Positions 21,009 through 30,377 of a stretch of 35,533 nucleotides of DNA are shown piece after piece. Source of the DNA: Chloroflexota bacterium (GTDB taxonomy: Bacteria > Chloroflexota > Anaerolineae > Anaerolineales > UBA11858); the NCBI GenBank assembly GCA_016865865.1, contig VGOC01000026.1:1-35533 (forward strand), in the 5' to 3' direction. The number at the start of each line of letters is the position of its first letter. Position 1 is the first letter of the stretch. Below the pieces are notes generated by a model, which saw only the letters and a list, made by a program, of their open reading frames with translations, was not told the origin of the DNA and searched no databases. The translations under genes were made by a program, and so were the position numbers.

Positions 21009-23897
21009 ATGTCACAAGCTATTCCTGCAGCAACCCCAAAATTTCGCGGGAAATTAGCGCGCACGATGCTAACAGTGTTGATCCCCATCTCATTGCTACC
21101 TCTTCTCTTGATGGGTGGAATGGCTTATGCCCGCTCACGACAGATTCTCATCAGCCAAATCGGAAGCACGCTGGTCTCCATCGAGAAACAACAACAGACG
21201 AAAATCGCCCTTTGGATCGAGGCCAGAAAAGAGCGAATCAACGAATTCTACCTCGATCCAACCATCATCGAAGCATTCCAGACGGTCAACCGACTCAACA
21301 ACAAGGAGGATCCCAGGTTTCTCGAAGCTCGTGAACTCATCCTGATCAACCTGGAAGAAATCAATGCGACCGAAGACCTTATCCATCAATTCTTCGTGCT
21401 TTCGGCGGATGGAGAAATATTAGTCGCATCGAACCGGCGTTTCGAAGGCGCTTCCCTGGGGGATACTGCGTACTTCGAGCAGCTCTCGACCGAACACGCT
21501 TTTCTGGCCGTATACAAGCCCGAACCCATCTATAATTCGTTAGCGATCATCACTGCCAGACCGTACTACACGCTCGAGGGAGAACACCTGGTCACGATTT
21601 GGGGATTGACAGGGTTTTCTCGCTTCGAGGCGCTCTTCAACGACATTAGTTTCCTCGGCATCAGGATTTACCTTATCACCGAGGAGGGCTTATACATAGG
21701 GCTTGGCCCCAATATCAAAGAATACACCGATGCACCGGTCTTCCAGCCCAGCGCTGACCAATCGCGGCTCTTCACCTCCTCGCTGAAGGACACCACCAGT
21801 GAAGTCGTCGAATTTACCTCCTTCGACGGTCAGCACGTTTTGGCTACTTATATACCAATCCCTGAGCTAAAAGCTGGCCTGGTGATCGAAGTCCCTACAT
21901 CAGACATCATTCAACAACTGCAAAACCTGCCCTACTTTGGCGCTCTACTGGCGTTCACGATCCTCCTATCCGCCTTGCTCACCTGGTATGGCGCCCGTCA
22001 GATCGTCCGCCCAATCCTGGAAGTCACGCGATCAGCGCAACACTTCTCGGAAGGGGATTGGCAAAGACGCGCCCTGGTCAATAGCTCCGACGAAATCGGC
22101 CTGCTGGCATATACTTTCAATCGAATGGCCGATGAACTCAGCACGCTCTACCGCTCATTGGAAGCGCAGGTGATCACCCGCACCCAGCAGATTCGCACGG
22201 CCTCAGAAATAGCTCAAATCGCAACATCTGCTTCAGATCTCGACACCGTGCTCAAGCAAACAGTGAAGCTCATCGTAGAGCGATTTGGTTATTATTATGC
22301 GGCTGTCTTTTTGCTCGATGGGGCCAAGGAGAAAGCCATCCTGGAAGAGTCCTTCACGGCAACCGAGGGGGGCGCTATCCAACGAGGTTATCACAGCCTT
22401 CCTGTGGGCGGGGGGTCAATCGTAGGCCAGGTGTCAGCGACCAATCAATATTATGTGGCCGCGGATGTCGAGAAAGACCCGCACTATCTCCCCGTAAGCG
22501 ATCTACCGGAAACCCGTTCCGAGGCGGTTATTCCTCTCAGCGTCAGCGACCATGTCATTGGGGTGCTGGACGTGCAAAGCCAGCAGGTCAATGCCTTCGA
22601 GGCCGATAGCATCGCCACATTGCAGACGCTGGCCAATCAGATCGCCACGGTGCTGCAGAACTTTCACCTGCTGGAATCAGCGCGGGTTGACCTTCAGGCC
22701 ACCTCGGCGCTGTATCAGGCCAGCCATACGATTGCACAGGCCGAAACCAGCGAGGATGTTTTGCGCACATTGGCGAAAACCCTGGAACAAACCCCCTTCA
22801 TATCCGCGCTCTTCGAGATCGAGGAAGACAATCTGGTAGGCTTGGCGATGAACGATCCTATCCGGGGAACAGAATCGCCCCAACCGTTGCCCCGCCTCTC
22901 CATTTCGGCCCGTGAGTTGGCTGCATATTTCGAGAGCGAATCACCTCTGATGATCCCCGCAGACAGTCAAATAGAACATTTCCCTCCCAATCTCTTGCAT
23001 GTACCACGCAACCTTGGTTGTCAGAGTTTTGCATTCCTGCCCATCATGCCAGGCAACCAACTCCAGGCTCTGCTCATTCTTGGGGCGCTCGATGCCAGCA
23101 GGTTGACACACGCTGCCTTAGAGCCATATGTCAGTCTCATCCATATCACTAAGACCGCGCTGGAAAAGGTGAAAGCCCTCGAAAGCATCCGACAACGTCT
23201 AGCTGAGCTAGAAACCATTTCCACCGTTGGTCAATCCATCTCAACCGAAACCAATCTCGATAACCTCTACCAGATCATCCACCGCCAGATCGTTCAGGTG
23301 ATGGGAGAGGTCAATTTCATGATCGCACGCTACGACGCCAGCACCGACATGATCGAAATCCCCTACCTCGACGAAGGCGGCCAGATCACATCACTTCCCC
23401 CGTTTCCATTGGGTCAAGGCCTGACTTCGATCGTCATTCGCACGCGACAGCCCTTGATGATCGTCGAAGACACGGTCAACCGCAGCCGGGCGTTGGGCGC
23501 CATTGCCACCGAGAGCGGCTTTGCGAAATCCTGGCTGGGCGTGCCTCTCATCATAGCGAATGAGCCGATCGGCGTGATCGTCGTTCAGGATATGGAAAAC
23601 GAACATCGCTTCGATGAGGATGATATACGCCTGCTGGTCACCCTGGCCTCTCAGGTAGCTATTGCCATCCGTAATGCGCGATTGCTCGAAAGCACGCGCT
23701 ACAAGGCTGAACGTGAGAGGCAGCTGTACGAGATAACCGACAAAATCCGACGCTCGCCCGACATGCAGACCATCCTGAAAACGACAGCGGAAGAGATCAG
23801 CCGGGCCCTGGGCGCACGGCGAATCCACATCAAGATTGCGCCGGAGACAGAACCCACCCCGCCCAATGTTCCAGTCGAAGAGGAGGTCCCCGCATGA
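21009..23897 (+). CDS. Membrane sensor: Cache-HAMP-GAF-GAF-GAF, no output domain
   Basis: This 962-residue protein has membrane segment 1 at about 19-41, an extracellular Cache-like sensing region (about 45-300, with FFVLSADGEILVASNRRFEG), membrane segment 2 (about 308-330), HAMP (about 330-383, ending EIGLLAYTFNRMADEL), then GAF 1 (about 405-555), a weaker GAF 2 (about 560-720) and GAF 3 (about 727-895). The last 50 residues (ITDKIRRSPDMQTILKTTAE and the following strand) look like the start of another GAF that stops short. No HisKA, HATPase, GGDEF, EAL or methyl-accepting domain is present. GGAG lies 6 bases before the ATG. Its stop overlaps the next start by 4 bases. Confidence 0.9.
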   Translation: MSQAIPAATPKFRGKLARTMLTVLIPISLLPLLLMGGMAYARSRQILISQIGSTLVSIEKQQQTKIALWIEARKERINEFYLDPTIIEAFQTVNRLNNKEDPRFLEARELILINLEEINATEDLIHQFFVLSADGEILVASNRRFEGASLGDTAYFEQLSTEHAFLAVYKPEPIYNSLAIITARPYYTLEGEHLVTIWGLTGFSRFEALFNDISFLGIRIYLITEEGLYIGLGPNIKEYTDAPVFQPSADQSRLFTSSLKDTTSEVVEFTSFDGQHVLATYIPIPELKAGLVIEVPTSDIIQQLQNLPYFGALLAFTILLSALLTWYGARQIVRPILEVTRSAQHFSEGDWQRRALVNSSDEIGLLAYTFNRMADELSTLYRSLEAQVITRTQQIRTASEIAQIATSASDLDTVLKQTVKLIVERFGYYYAAVFLLDGAKEKAILEESFTATEGGAIQRGYHSLPVGGGSIVGQVSATNQYYVAADVEKDPHYLPVSDLPETRSEAVIPLSVSDHVIGVLDVQSQQVNAFEADSIATLQTLANQIATVLQNFHLLESARVDLQATSALYQASHTIAQAETSEDVLRTLAKTLEQTPFISALFEIEEDNLVGLAMNDPIRGTESPQPLPRLSISARELAAYFESESPLMIPADSQIEHFPPNLLHVPRNLGCQSFAFLPIMPGNQLQALLILGALDASRLTHAALEPYVSLIHITKTALEKVKALESIRQRLAELETISTVGQSISTETNLDNLYQIIHRQIVQVMGEVNFMIARYDASTDMIEIPYLDEGGQITSLPPFPLGQGLTSIVIRTRQPLMIVEDTVNRSRALGAIATESGFAKSWLGVPLIIANEPIGVIVVQDMENEHRFDEDDIRLLVTLASQVAIAIRNARLLESTRYKAERERQLYEITDKIRRSPDMQTILKTTAEEISRALGARRIHIKIAPETEPTPPNVPVEEEVPA

Positions 23898-25540
23898 CTT
23901 CGTTCTTCAGGAATCTCAAGGCCTTGCGCCCGACCGGGCGAACAGCCGAAATCCAATACTGGCGCGAGAGCATTTTAAACGCCGTCCTGGTTGCTGGGGC
24001 GATTTTAGGCGGCATTGCCTATATCATGAACCTGAGCTCTGCGCTCAGATCCGGTTCGATCCTATTCGTGCTGGCCTATTCATTGGTGTATGCCTGGGCG
24101 CTCATCATCGCCATCTTCCGGAGGCTGAGTTATGAACTGCGGGCAGGCACTCTGCTAGCGTCACTCTACATCATCGGCATCTTCTCCGCCCTTCAATTCG
24201 GCTCGGCAGGCGATGCGCGGGTATGGTGGCTTGGTTTCTCACTGCTCTCAGCCGTCTTCTTTGGAGCGCGGGTGGGCATATCAGCATCGGTTTTCAGCAC
24301 AGGCACATTACTCGCCATGGGCTGGCTGATGAACCAACACATGATCGCCGCCCCAATCCTCGACACCTATCTCGACGCCACAGCGCTCTTCCCATGGACA
24401 TCTACCAGCGTCCCCCTACTCACCATCAGCGTTCTGGCAGTGGTTTCCTTCGGTTTGATTATCAACGGATTGGCGGTCAACCTAGAGAAAGCAAACCAGC
24501 TCACCAACGAGCTGGAACAAGACCGCGTTCAACTTCGACAGCGCACGTCCGATTTGGAACGACGTCAGGTTCAAATTCGTACTGCGGCGGAGATCTCCAG
24601 GGCAATCACCGCCGAGCTCGATCCAGACAAGATTTTCGAGCAGGTCGTCAACCTGATCAAAGAACGCTTTGGGTTATATTACATTGGCGTGTTCATGTTG
24701 GACGAGAACAGGAAATTTGCCGTTTTACGAGTTGGCACCGGTGAAGCTGGCCGCCAAATGGTCGCCGACGGCCACAAACTGGCTGTTGGAGGCAGTTCGA
24801 TGATCGGTTGGGCGATTTCTCATCGCCAGGCGCGCATTTCCCTGGATGTCGGCGAGGACGCAGTCCACTTCCAGAACCCTTATTTGCCATCCACACGCTC
24901 GGAACTGGCCCTACCGATGATCAGTGAGGGACAAGTCCTCGGGGCCTTGACCATCCAGTCTATCTGGCCCGCAGCCTTCGACCAGGACGATGTCACGGTT
25001 CTGCAAGGCATCGCCGATAGTCTTGCAACGGCCATAGATAACGCCAACCTGTTCAACCAGGCGCAAGAGAGCCTTGATGAGATCCGCTCCCTGCACAGGC
25101 AATATCTGGCCAAAGCCTGGGAAGATGTGACCGCTCGCCAGGGAGATATGGCCTATACCTTCGAGAGACCTGCGGTGGGAAGTCGCCCCTCACCCGATTC
25201 CCAACCAGCGACTATCGAAACGCCGTTGGTTCTCCGCGACCAGGTCATCGGCCGGATCACCGTCGAACGCGATCAAGAAACCTGGTCAGCGGAAGAAGAA
25301 GCCTTTATCAACGACGTAGCTACACAAACCGCTCTGGCGCTCGAGAACGCCCGCCTGGTGACCCAAACGGAACGCGGAGCGCAGCAAGGCCGATCGGTAG
25401 CCGATATCACCAGCAAAGTATGGGCATCTACCAGCGTGGATACGATCTTACGCACCGCACTTCAAGAATTAGGGCAAACGCTGGGCGCTTCGGAGGGTTT
25501 GATCCAGTTGAACGTCTCCGATGGCTCAGCCATCGAATAA
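23894..25540 (+). CDS. Multi-span membrane GAF sensor, no output domain
   Basis: This 548-residue protein has an N-terminal membrane block of about six segments (residues 26-195), arranged like MASE-type integral sensory domains. A coiled coil (about 198-232) leads to one full GAF domain (about 232-395, with RFGLYYIGVFMLDENRKFAV and STRSELALPMI). The next part (about 430-500, DQVIGRITVERDQETWSAEE and LALENARL) matches only the second half of a GAF. The end (about 505-545) is the short GAF-start tail shared by its neighbours. No catalytic output. ATGA overlap with the preceding gene indicates coupled translation. Confidence 0.88.
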   Translation: MTSFFRNLKALRPTGRTAEIQYWRESILNAVLVAGAILGGIAYIMNLSSALRSGSILFVLAYSLVYAWALIIAIFRRLSYELRAGTLLASLYIIGIFSALQFGSAGDARVWWLGFSLLSAVFFGARVGISASVFSTGTLLAMGWLMNQHMIAAPILDTYLDATALFPWTSTSVPLLTISVLAVVSFGLIINGLAVNLEKANQLTNELEQDRVQLRQRTSDLERRQVQIRTAAEISRAITAELDPDKIFEQVVNLIKERFGLYYIGVFMLDENRKFAVLRVGTGEAGRQMVADGHKLAVGGSSMIGWAISHRQARISLDVGEDAVHFQNPYLPSTRSELALPMISEGQVLGALTIQSIWPAAFDQDDVTVLQGIADSLATAIDNANLFNQAQESLDEIRSLHRQYLAKAWEDVTARQGDMAYTFERPAVGSRPSPDSQPATIETPLVLRDQVIGRITVERDQETWSAEEEAFINDVATQTALALENARLVTQTERGAQQGRSVADITSKVWASTSVDTILRTALQELGQTLGASEGLIQLNVSDGSAIE

Positions 25541-25559
25541 ATTCGAGGCTGGTTTACAA

Positions 25560-27833
25560 ATGGACGCAGATAACCAACCAACTCATTCCCTCAGAAGCCA
25601 GGAAAGGTTCCGCGGGCGCATCCAGCGAACATTCTTGCTCGTGGTGATCCCATTATCCCTGCTGCCGCTGCTGATCATCGGCAGTATTGTGTACTTCCAA
25701 GCCCGCAATCTGCTCATCGGTCAAGTTCACGATCAGTCCAGTACCTATTTGCACACCCTGGCAAATGAGATCGATGCCTGGGTCACGACTGCCCAAATCA
25801 AGTTAGATGCAACCCTCCGCCAACCAGCGATCGAGGAATCGCTCGACCAAATCCTATCCCTCGAAGACAAGGAAACCTCGACTTTCGAGACCACGCGCGA
25901 GGTCATTCTTGGTGAACTCAAATCGCTCAATCAAGAACGAGTCGGCATCAACTTCGATGATTTCATCGTTCTATCTTCCTCAGGGGAAATCATCATCTCC
26001 ACCCGGCCATCCTGGGAGGGTTTATATCTCACCGATGAATCATTCAGCAATATCTACACCGACCAACCCGGTTCTTATATTGGTTACGCCTTCGACCCGC
26101 TCAGTGATGACGAGATCATGCTCCTCACGCATATACCCTATCACGGGGAAGGTACGAATGGGTATGTCATCGGGATGCTGAGTAATTCCCAACTCCTCGA
26201 AATCCTGACCTCAGTGGCCAAATACCAACCCCAGGCGAACAGCTATATCGTTTTGGGAAATCGAATTTTTCTCGGTCTCGATTATCGAATCGAAGAGCTG
26301 GCAGTTTTATTGCCCTCTCAGTCTCAACTCGATGTCCTGACACCCTTGAGCGATCAATACACGCACAGAAGCCGAGAAGCGCAGCACATCGCGAATAGTC
26401 CGGATGAACATAAAGGGATTTCACTACGTTCCTTCGATGAAACTCCCTCTATCGCCTCATTTACCTGGGTCTCGTCGCTGCAAGCAGGCGTTGTCATTGA
26501 TATCCCCGAATCTGTCGCTCTCGAAAACCTGCGGGCGCTGACGCCAAACGCTCTCATCTCCCTGGCTGTGATCGTGGCGCTGCTCAGTATCGTATTGTGG
26601 TTCGCCGCCCGACGCTTCACCCAACCCATACAAACCCTCACCGAAACGACGCGCCAGTTTGCTCGCGGCGACTGGTTGCGGCGCGTCCCCGAAACGCGCC
26701 ATGATGAAATCGGAATGCTTTCCCACACTTTCAACCAGATGGCCGAAGAGCTTTCAGAACTTTACCGATCACTGAGCGATCAGGTTGCAGAGCAGACCCT
26801 GGAACTTCACCAGCGCAGCACACAATTAGAAGCCACCGCACAGGTAGCCCGCGAAGCTGCGGCAATTCATGATCTCGACTCGCTGCTGAGGGATACGACC
26901 AAACACATCTCCGAATATTTTGGTTTCTATCACGCCGGCATCTTCCTGCTAGATCAAGACAACCGGTTCGCCGTTCTGCAAGCCGCCAATAGCGAAGGCG
27001 GACAGCGAATGTTGAAGCGTGGACACAAACTCGCCGTTGGACGGACGGGCGTAGTCGGCCGCGTCGCAGAGACCGGCCTCCCCCGCATCGCGCTGGATGT
27101 AGGCGAAGATCGCTACTTCTTCGACAACCCCGATCTGCCAGAAACCCGCTCGGAGATGGCGCTGCCTCTGAAAATCCACGACAGGATCATTGGCATCCTG
27201 GATGTACAATCGAAAACAGCCGGGGCTTTCAGCGATGCAGATGTAGATGTTCTCCAAATCATGGCCGATCAGGTCGCCATGGCCATCGGGAACGCCCGCT
27301 TGCTCGAACAGAGCCAACGGACGGTTCGAGAACTACAAATCCTTTACGGTGAACATATTCAAGAGGCCTGGCAGCAAAGATTGGGCGGCAAACCAAAAGC
27401 CTATCATTTCGACCGTGTGCGCGTAAAACCGGCCTCCCCCGATCAAACCCTTTCATTGAAATCTGGCGATCACCACGTAAACGTACAGGTAGATTCCGCA
27501 GGCAATCAATACCTGTTGGTCCCTATTACGTTGCGCGGGCAATCTCTCGGCGACATCTCGCTGCGCCGGAATCCCGATGAACCCCCATGGACTCTCGACG
27601 ATCGAGAGTTGGCCGAGGAAGTATCTGCGCAAATCGCCGTTGCCCTGGAAAATGCTCGCCTGCTGGAAGAGTCGCAACGCCGGGCCGCCCAGGAGGAACT
27701 GCTCAGTCAGGCCTCCGCCCGCTTTAGCCAATCGCTCGATATCAATACCGTGCTTCAAATGGCGGTGCGCGAGTTAGGACAGCTCGCTGGCGTTGCAGAA
27801 GTATCCGTTCGATTATCGCCTGGAGAATCTTAA
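25560..27833 (+). CDS. Membrane sensor: Cache-HAMP-GAF, paralogue of the first sensor
   Basis: This 757-residue protein has membrane segment 1 at about 25-47 (FLLVVIPLSLLPLLIIGSIV), an extracellular Cache-like region (about 50-320, DFIVLSSSGEIIISTRPSWEG), membrane segment 2 (about 328-350), HAMP (about 350-402, EIGMLSHTFNQMAEELSELY), a full GAF (about 415-580), a second-half GAF (about 640-705) and the short GAF-start tail. Its N-terminus aligns by eye with that of the sensor at 21009, so the two are probably tandem duplicates. I chose ATG 25560, 19 bases after the previous stop; an ATG at 25521 overlaps the previous gene by 20 bases and is an alternative. No output domain. Confidence 0.88.
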   Translation: MDADNQPTHSLRSQERFRGRIQRTFLLVVIPLSLLPLLIIGSIVYFQARNLLIGQVHDQSSTYLHTLANEIDAWVTTAQIKLDATLRQPAIEESLDQILSLEDKETSTFETTREVILGELKSLNQERVGINFDDFIVLSSSGEIIISTRPSWEGLYLTDESFSNIYTDQPGSYIGYAFDPLSDDEIMLLTHIPYHGEGTNGYVIGMLSNSQLLEILTSVAKYQPQANSYIVLGNRIFLGLDYRIEELAVLLPSQSQLDVLTPLSDQYTHRSREAQHIANSPDEHKGISLRSFDETPSIASFTWVSSLQAGVVIDIPESVALENLRALTPNALISLAVIVALLSIVLWFAARRFTQPIQTLTETTRQFARGDWLRRVPETRHDEIGMLSHTFNQMAEELSELYRSLSDQVAEQTLELHQRSTQLEATAQVAREAAAIHDLDSLLRDTTKHISEYFGFYHAGIFLLDQDNRFAVLQAANSEGGQRMLKRGHKLAVGRTGVVGRVAETGLPRIALDVGEDRYFFDNPDLPETRSEMALPLKIHDRIIGILDVQSKTAGAFSDADVDVLQIMADQVAMAIGNARLLEQSQRTVRELQILYGEHIQEAWQQRLGGKPKAYHFDRVRVKPASPDQTLSLKSGDHHVNVQVDSAGNQYLLVPITLRGQSLGDISLRRNPDEPPWTLDDRELAEEVSAQIAVALENARLLEESQRRAAQEELLSQASARFSQSLDINTVLQMAVRELGQLAGVAEVSVRLSPGES

Positions 27834-27859
27834 CCATGCCACATTTCGATCGAGATGGT

Positions 27860-27910
27860 CGGAATTTGGGGGTGGAGCGTGGTGAAACCACGCTCCACCC
27901 CCAAATTCCG
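27860..27910. repeat. Perfect 24-bp inverted repeat within the sensor operon
   Basis: 27860-27883 is exactly complementary to 27887-27910, with a 3-base loop; the arm begins CGGAATTTGGGGGTGGAGCG. It lies in the 126-base gap between the Cache sensor and the FIST gene, the only long gap in the array. No T-tract follows on the plus strand and no convincing flanking duplication was found, so it may be an RNA processing or stability element, or a mobile-element remnant. Confidence 0.75.
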
Positions 27911-27959
27911 GAGCTTTCTGTCAAAGAATAACCTGAAAGAATTAGAAGGAGCAACTACT

Positions 27960-29096
27960 ATGAAAATCGAACAAAGCATCTGGCGACAATCCCGAAATTG
28001 GATCTCCGATCCCCCCGGGAAATTGAAATCCGCCCAGTGGGTTCTCACATTCGGCTCACGAGAGGTCCTGCAAGAACCCGGACATATCATGAACATCCGC
28101 AAGGCCTATCCCGATGCCCTGATCGTCGGCTGTTCCACGGCTGGCGAGATCAGCGGCACGCGGGTCTTCGATGATTCGCTGGTCATCACAGCCATCGAAT
28201 TCGAGCACACCCGCATGAAAGGCGCTCAAGTCAAATTGGGGGACGTGGATATGAATAGTTTCAAGGCCGGCGAAGAACTTGCTAAAGCCCTCGACCATGA
28301 AGACCTTGCGCATGTCTTCGTCCTCTCCGAAGGAACGCATACCAACGGCAGCGACCTCGTCCGGGGATTAGCCAAACATCTGCCCTCCCATGTCGCCATC
28401 ACGGGCGGACTGGCTGGAGACGGCGCAAGGTTCCAAGAAACAGTCGTATTCTTCAACAGCGGCCCAAAGGCAGATAGCATCGTCGTGGTTGGATTCTACG
28501 GGGACCGTATCAAAGTTGGCTACGGGTCCATGGGAGGCTGGGACCCCTTCGGGCCGGAAAGGCTCATCACCCGCTCTGAAGGCAATGTGCTATACGAGTT
28601 GGACGACCAATCCGCCCTGGCGTTGTACAAGAACTACCTGGGCGATCACGCCAAAGATCTGCCCTCCAGCGCGCTGCTCTTCCCCCTGAGCATCCGATCG
28701 GAAGAATATCCCGAACAGCTCGTGAGGACGATCCTGTCCGTCAACGAGGAAGCCGGGAGTATGGTTTTCGCAGGCGATGTCCCCAAAGGAGCCTACGCCC
28801 GTTTCATGAAAGCCAACTTCGACCGCCTGGTGGATGGCGCTTACGGGGCCGCGAAGACCAGCCTCGAGATTGGCGGAGAAACGCCGGATCTGGCGATTTT
28901 GATCAGTTGCGTCGGGAGAAAACTCGTTCTGCAGCAAATGGTCGAAGACGAAGTGGAGAGCGTGCGCGAGGTCTTGGGTGAGCATACCACCCTGACCGGG
29001 TTCTACTCCTATGGCGAGATCTGCCCGGCCGCGCCCAATGCCAGTTGCGACCTCCACAACCAAACCATGACCATCACCACTTTATTGGAGAAGTAA
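27960..29096 (+). CDS. FIST-domain sensor protein
   Basis: The 378-residue soluble protein has FIST N and C domains. The N part includes YPDALIVGCSTAGEISGTRV, then FVLSEGTHTNGSDLVRGL and ITGGLAGDGARF; the C part includes VGYGSMGGWDPFG, LYKNYLGDHAK and, near the end, ILISCVGRKLVLQQ and GFYSYGEICP. FIST proteins are proposed to sense small ligands such as amino acids. I chose ATG 27960 because AGGAG is 8 bases upstream; an open frame reaches back to 27855 through the hairpin and is unlikely to be used. It is followed 3 bases later by a GAF protein, the usual position of a FIST-linked kinase. Confidence 0.92.
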   Translation: MKIEQSIWRQSRNWISDPPGKLKSAQWVLTFGSREVLQEPGHIMNIRKAYPDALIVGCSTAGEISGTRVFDDSLVITAIEFEHTRMKGAQVKLGDVDMNSFKAGEELAKALDHEDLAHVFVLSEGTHTNGSDLVRGLAKHLPSHVAITGGLAGDGARFQETVVFFNSGPKADSIVVVGFYGDRIKVGYGSMGGWDPFGPERLITRSEGNVLYELDDQSALALYKNYLGDHAKDLPSSALLFPLSIRSEEYPEQLVRTILSVNEEAGSMVFAGDVPKGAYARFMKANFDRLVDGAYGAAKTSLEIGGETPDLAILISCVGRKLVLQQMVEDEVESVREVLGEHTTLTGFYSYGEICPAAPNASCDLHNQTMTITTLLEK

Positions 29097-29099
29097 TCT

Positions 29100-30377
29100 G
29101 TGCATAGGCTACTCCAGCGCCAACTGAGACGCTATCTCGGCCCGGATGAGGATATTCCTCGAGAACTGGAACGCCTCGTTCAGGCGGTAGACGCAGCCTA
29201 CACTCAGGCAGACGATGATCGCGCCCTGCTCGAACGCTCTCTGGAATTGACTTCGCAAGAGCTGCTCGACCGCAACGAACAACTGCGTCTGAGACGTGAG
29301 GAGCTGGAACGTATGGTGATGGAACGTACAGCCGAATTAGAAGCCCGGACAGTCCATCTCCAAACCGCCGCCGAGGTCGCACGTGACGCGACGACTGCGC
29401 AAAACCTGGATGATCTGCTCGACAACGCTGTCAGATTGATGCGTGAACGTTTTGGGTTCTATCATACAGCCATTTACCTGACAGATGAACGCGGGAAGTA
29501 CGCCGTCCTCATGGCCGCCTCCGGGAAAGCCGGAGAGAGGATGCTGGCCGAAGAATATCGTCGAATCCTGGACGAGACCAGCCTGGTTGGGCAGGCCATC
29601 ATTCATGGCCGGCCTGGCATCGAACTAGCATCAGGCGATGACGAAGGCCGCCCTCCTAACCCTTTCCTTCCCGAAACGCGTTCAGAGGCGGCACTACCGC
29701 TCCGGGTGGGCGAACGTGTCATCGGCGCCCTGAACGTCCACAGCCGGGAAGAGGCTGCTTTCGAAGAGGCGATCGTCTCGGTTTTGCAGACGCTCGCCGA
29801 CCAACTGGCAGTAGCCATCTCGAACACCCGCCTGCTCCGAGAAATGGAGCAGACCCTGCGCGAGTTAGAGGTCGCCACCGGCGGCTATACCCAGGCAGCC
29901 TGGCAGAAAGTCGCCCGAGGATTTGGAGGTTCGCTGGGATTCCGCTATCGGGGCGTGGGCATCGAATCTATCGAAGGCGAAGACGCACAAAACGAACGGG
30001 CGACTGAGGCGGCGCCTTTCGACGGGACGCGAACTACAAAGCTAACTGTCCCCATCCGGCTGCGCGACCAGGTCATCGGATCCCTCGATCTGCGTCTCGA
30101 AGATGAGGGAACCGTGGCGGAGACCTCCTCCCTCGCCGAGTCAGTAGCCGAGCGGTTAGCCCTGGCCCTGGAAAACGCCCGACTGCTGGGTGAAACCCAA
30201 CGCCGCGCCGAGCAGGAACGGTTGATCGCAGAAATCACTGCTCACATGCGCGAAACCCTGGATATCGAAACCGTGCTCCAGACAGCCACAAAAGAACTGC
30301 GCAAATCTCTGGACCTTGCAGAAGCAGAGATTCGACTGGGCGGCAACCCTGGCGAAGAGAGGCAGAAGAACCAGTGA
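29100..30377 (+). CDS. FIST-associated coiled-coil/GAF protein, no kinase domain
   Basis: The 425-residue cytoplasmic protein begins with an N-terminal helix-rich region (residues 1-90: HRLLQRQLRRYLG, AVDAAYTQADDDRALLERSL), of the kind found at the start of histidine kinases encoded beside FIST genes. A full GAF follows (about 95-250), then a second-half GAF (about 310-365) and the short GAF-start tail (about 372-415). HisKA and HATPase are absent, so the usual kinase partner of FIST has been replaced by a GAF module. The start is GTG at 29100, 3 bases after the FIST stop, with GGAG inside the FIST end. The stop overlaps the next GTG start. Confidence 0.87.
   Translation: MHRLLQRQLRRYLGPDEDIPRELERLVQAVDAAYTQADDDRALLERSLELTSQELLDRNEQLRLRREELERMVMERTAELEARTVHLQTAAEVARDATTAQNLDDLLDNAVRLMRERFGFYHTAIYLTDERGKYAVLMAASGKAGERMLAEEYRRILDETSLVGQAIIHGRPGIELASGDDEGRPPNPFLPETRSEAALPLRVGERVIGALNVHSREEAAFEEAIVSVLQTLADQLAVAISNTRLLREMEQTLRELEVATGGYTQAAWQKVARGFGGSLGFRYRGVGIESIEGEDAQNERATEAAPFDGTRTTKLTVPIRLRDQVIGSLDLRLEDEGTVAETSSLAESVAERLALALENARLLGETQRRAEQERLIAEITAHMRETLDIETVLQTATKELRKSLDLAEAEIRLGGNPGEERQKNQ

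Noticed and set aside
27855-27959. N-terminal extension of the FIST protein through the hairpin
   Set aside because: The extension would be encoded by the palindrome itself and lacks a ribosome site, whereas ATG 27960 has AGGAG at the right distance.
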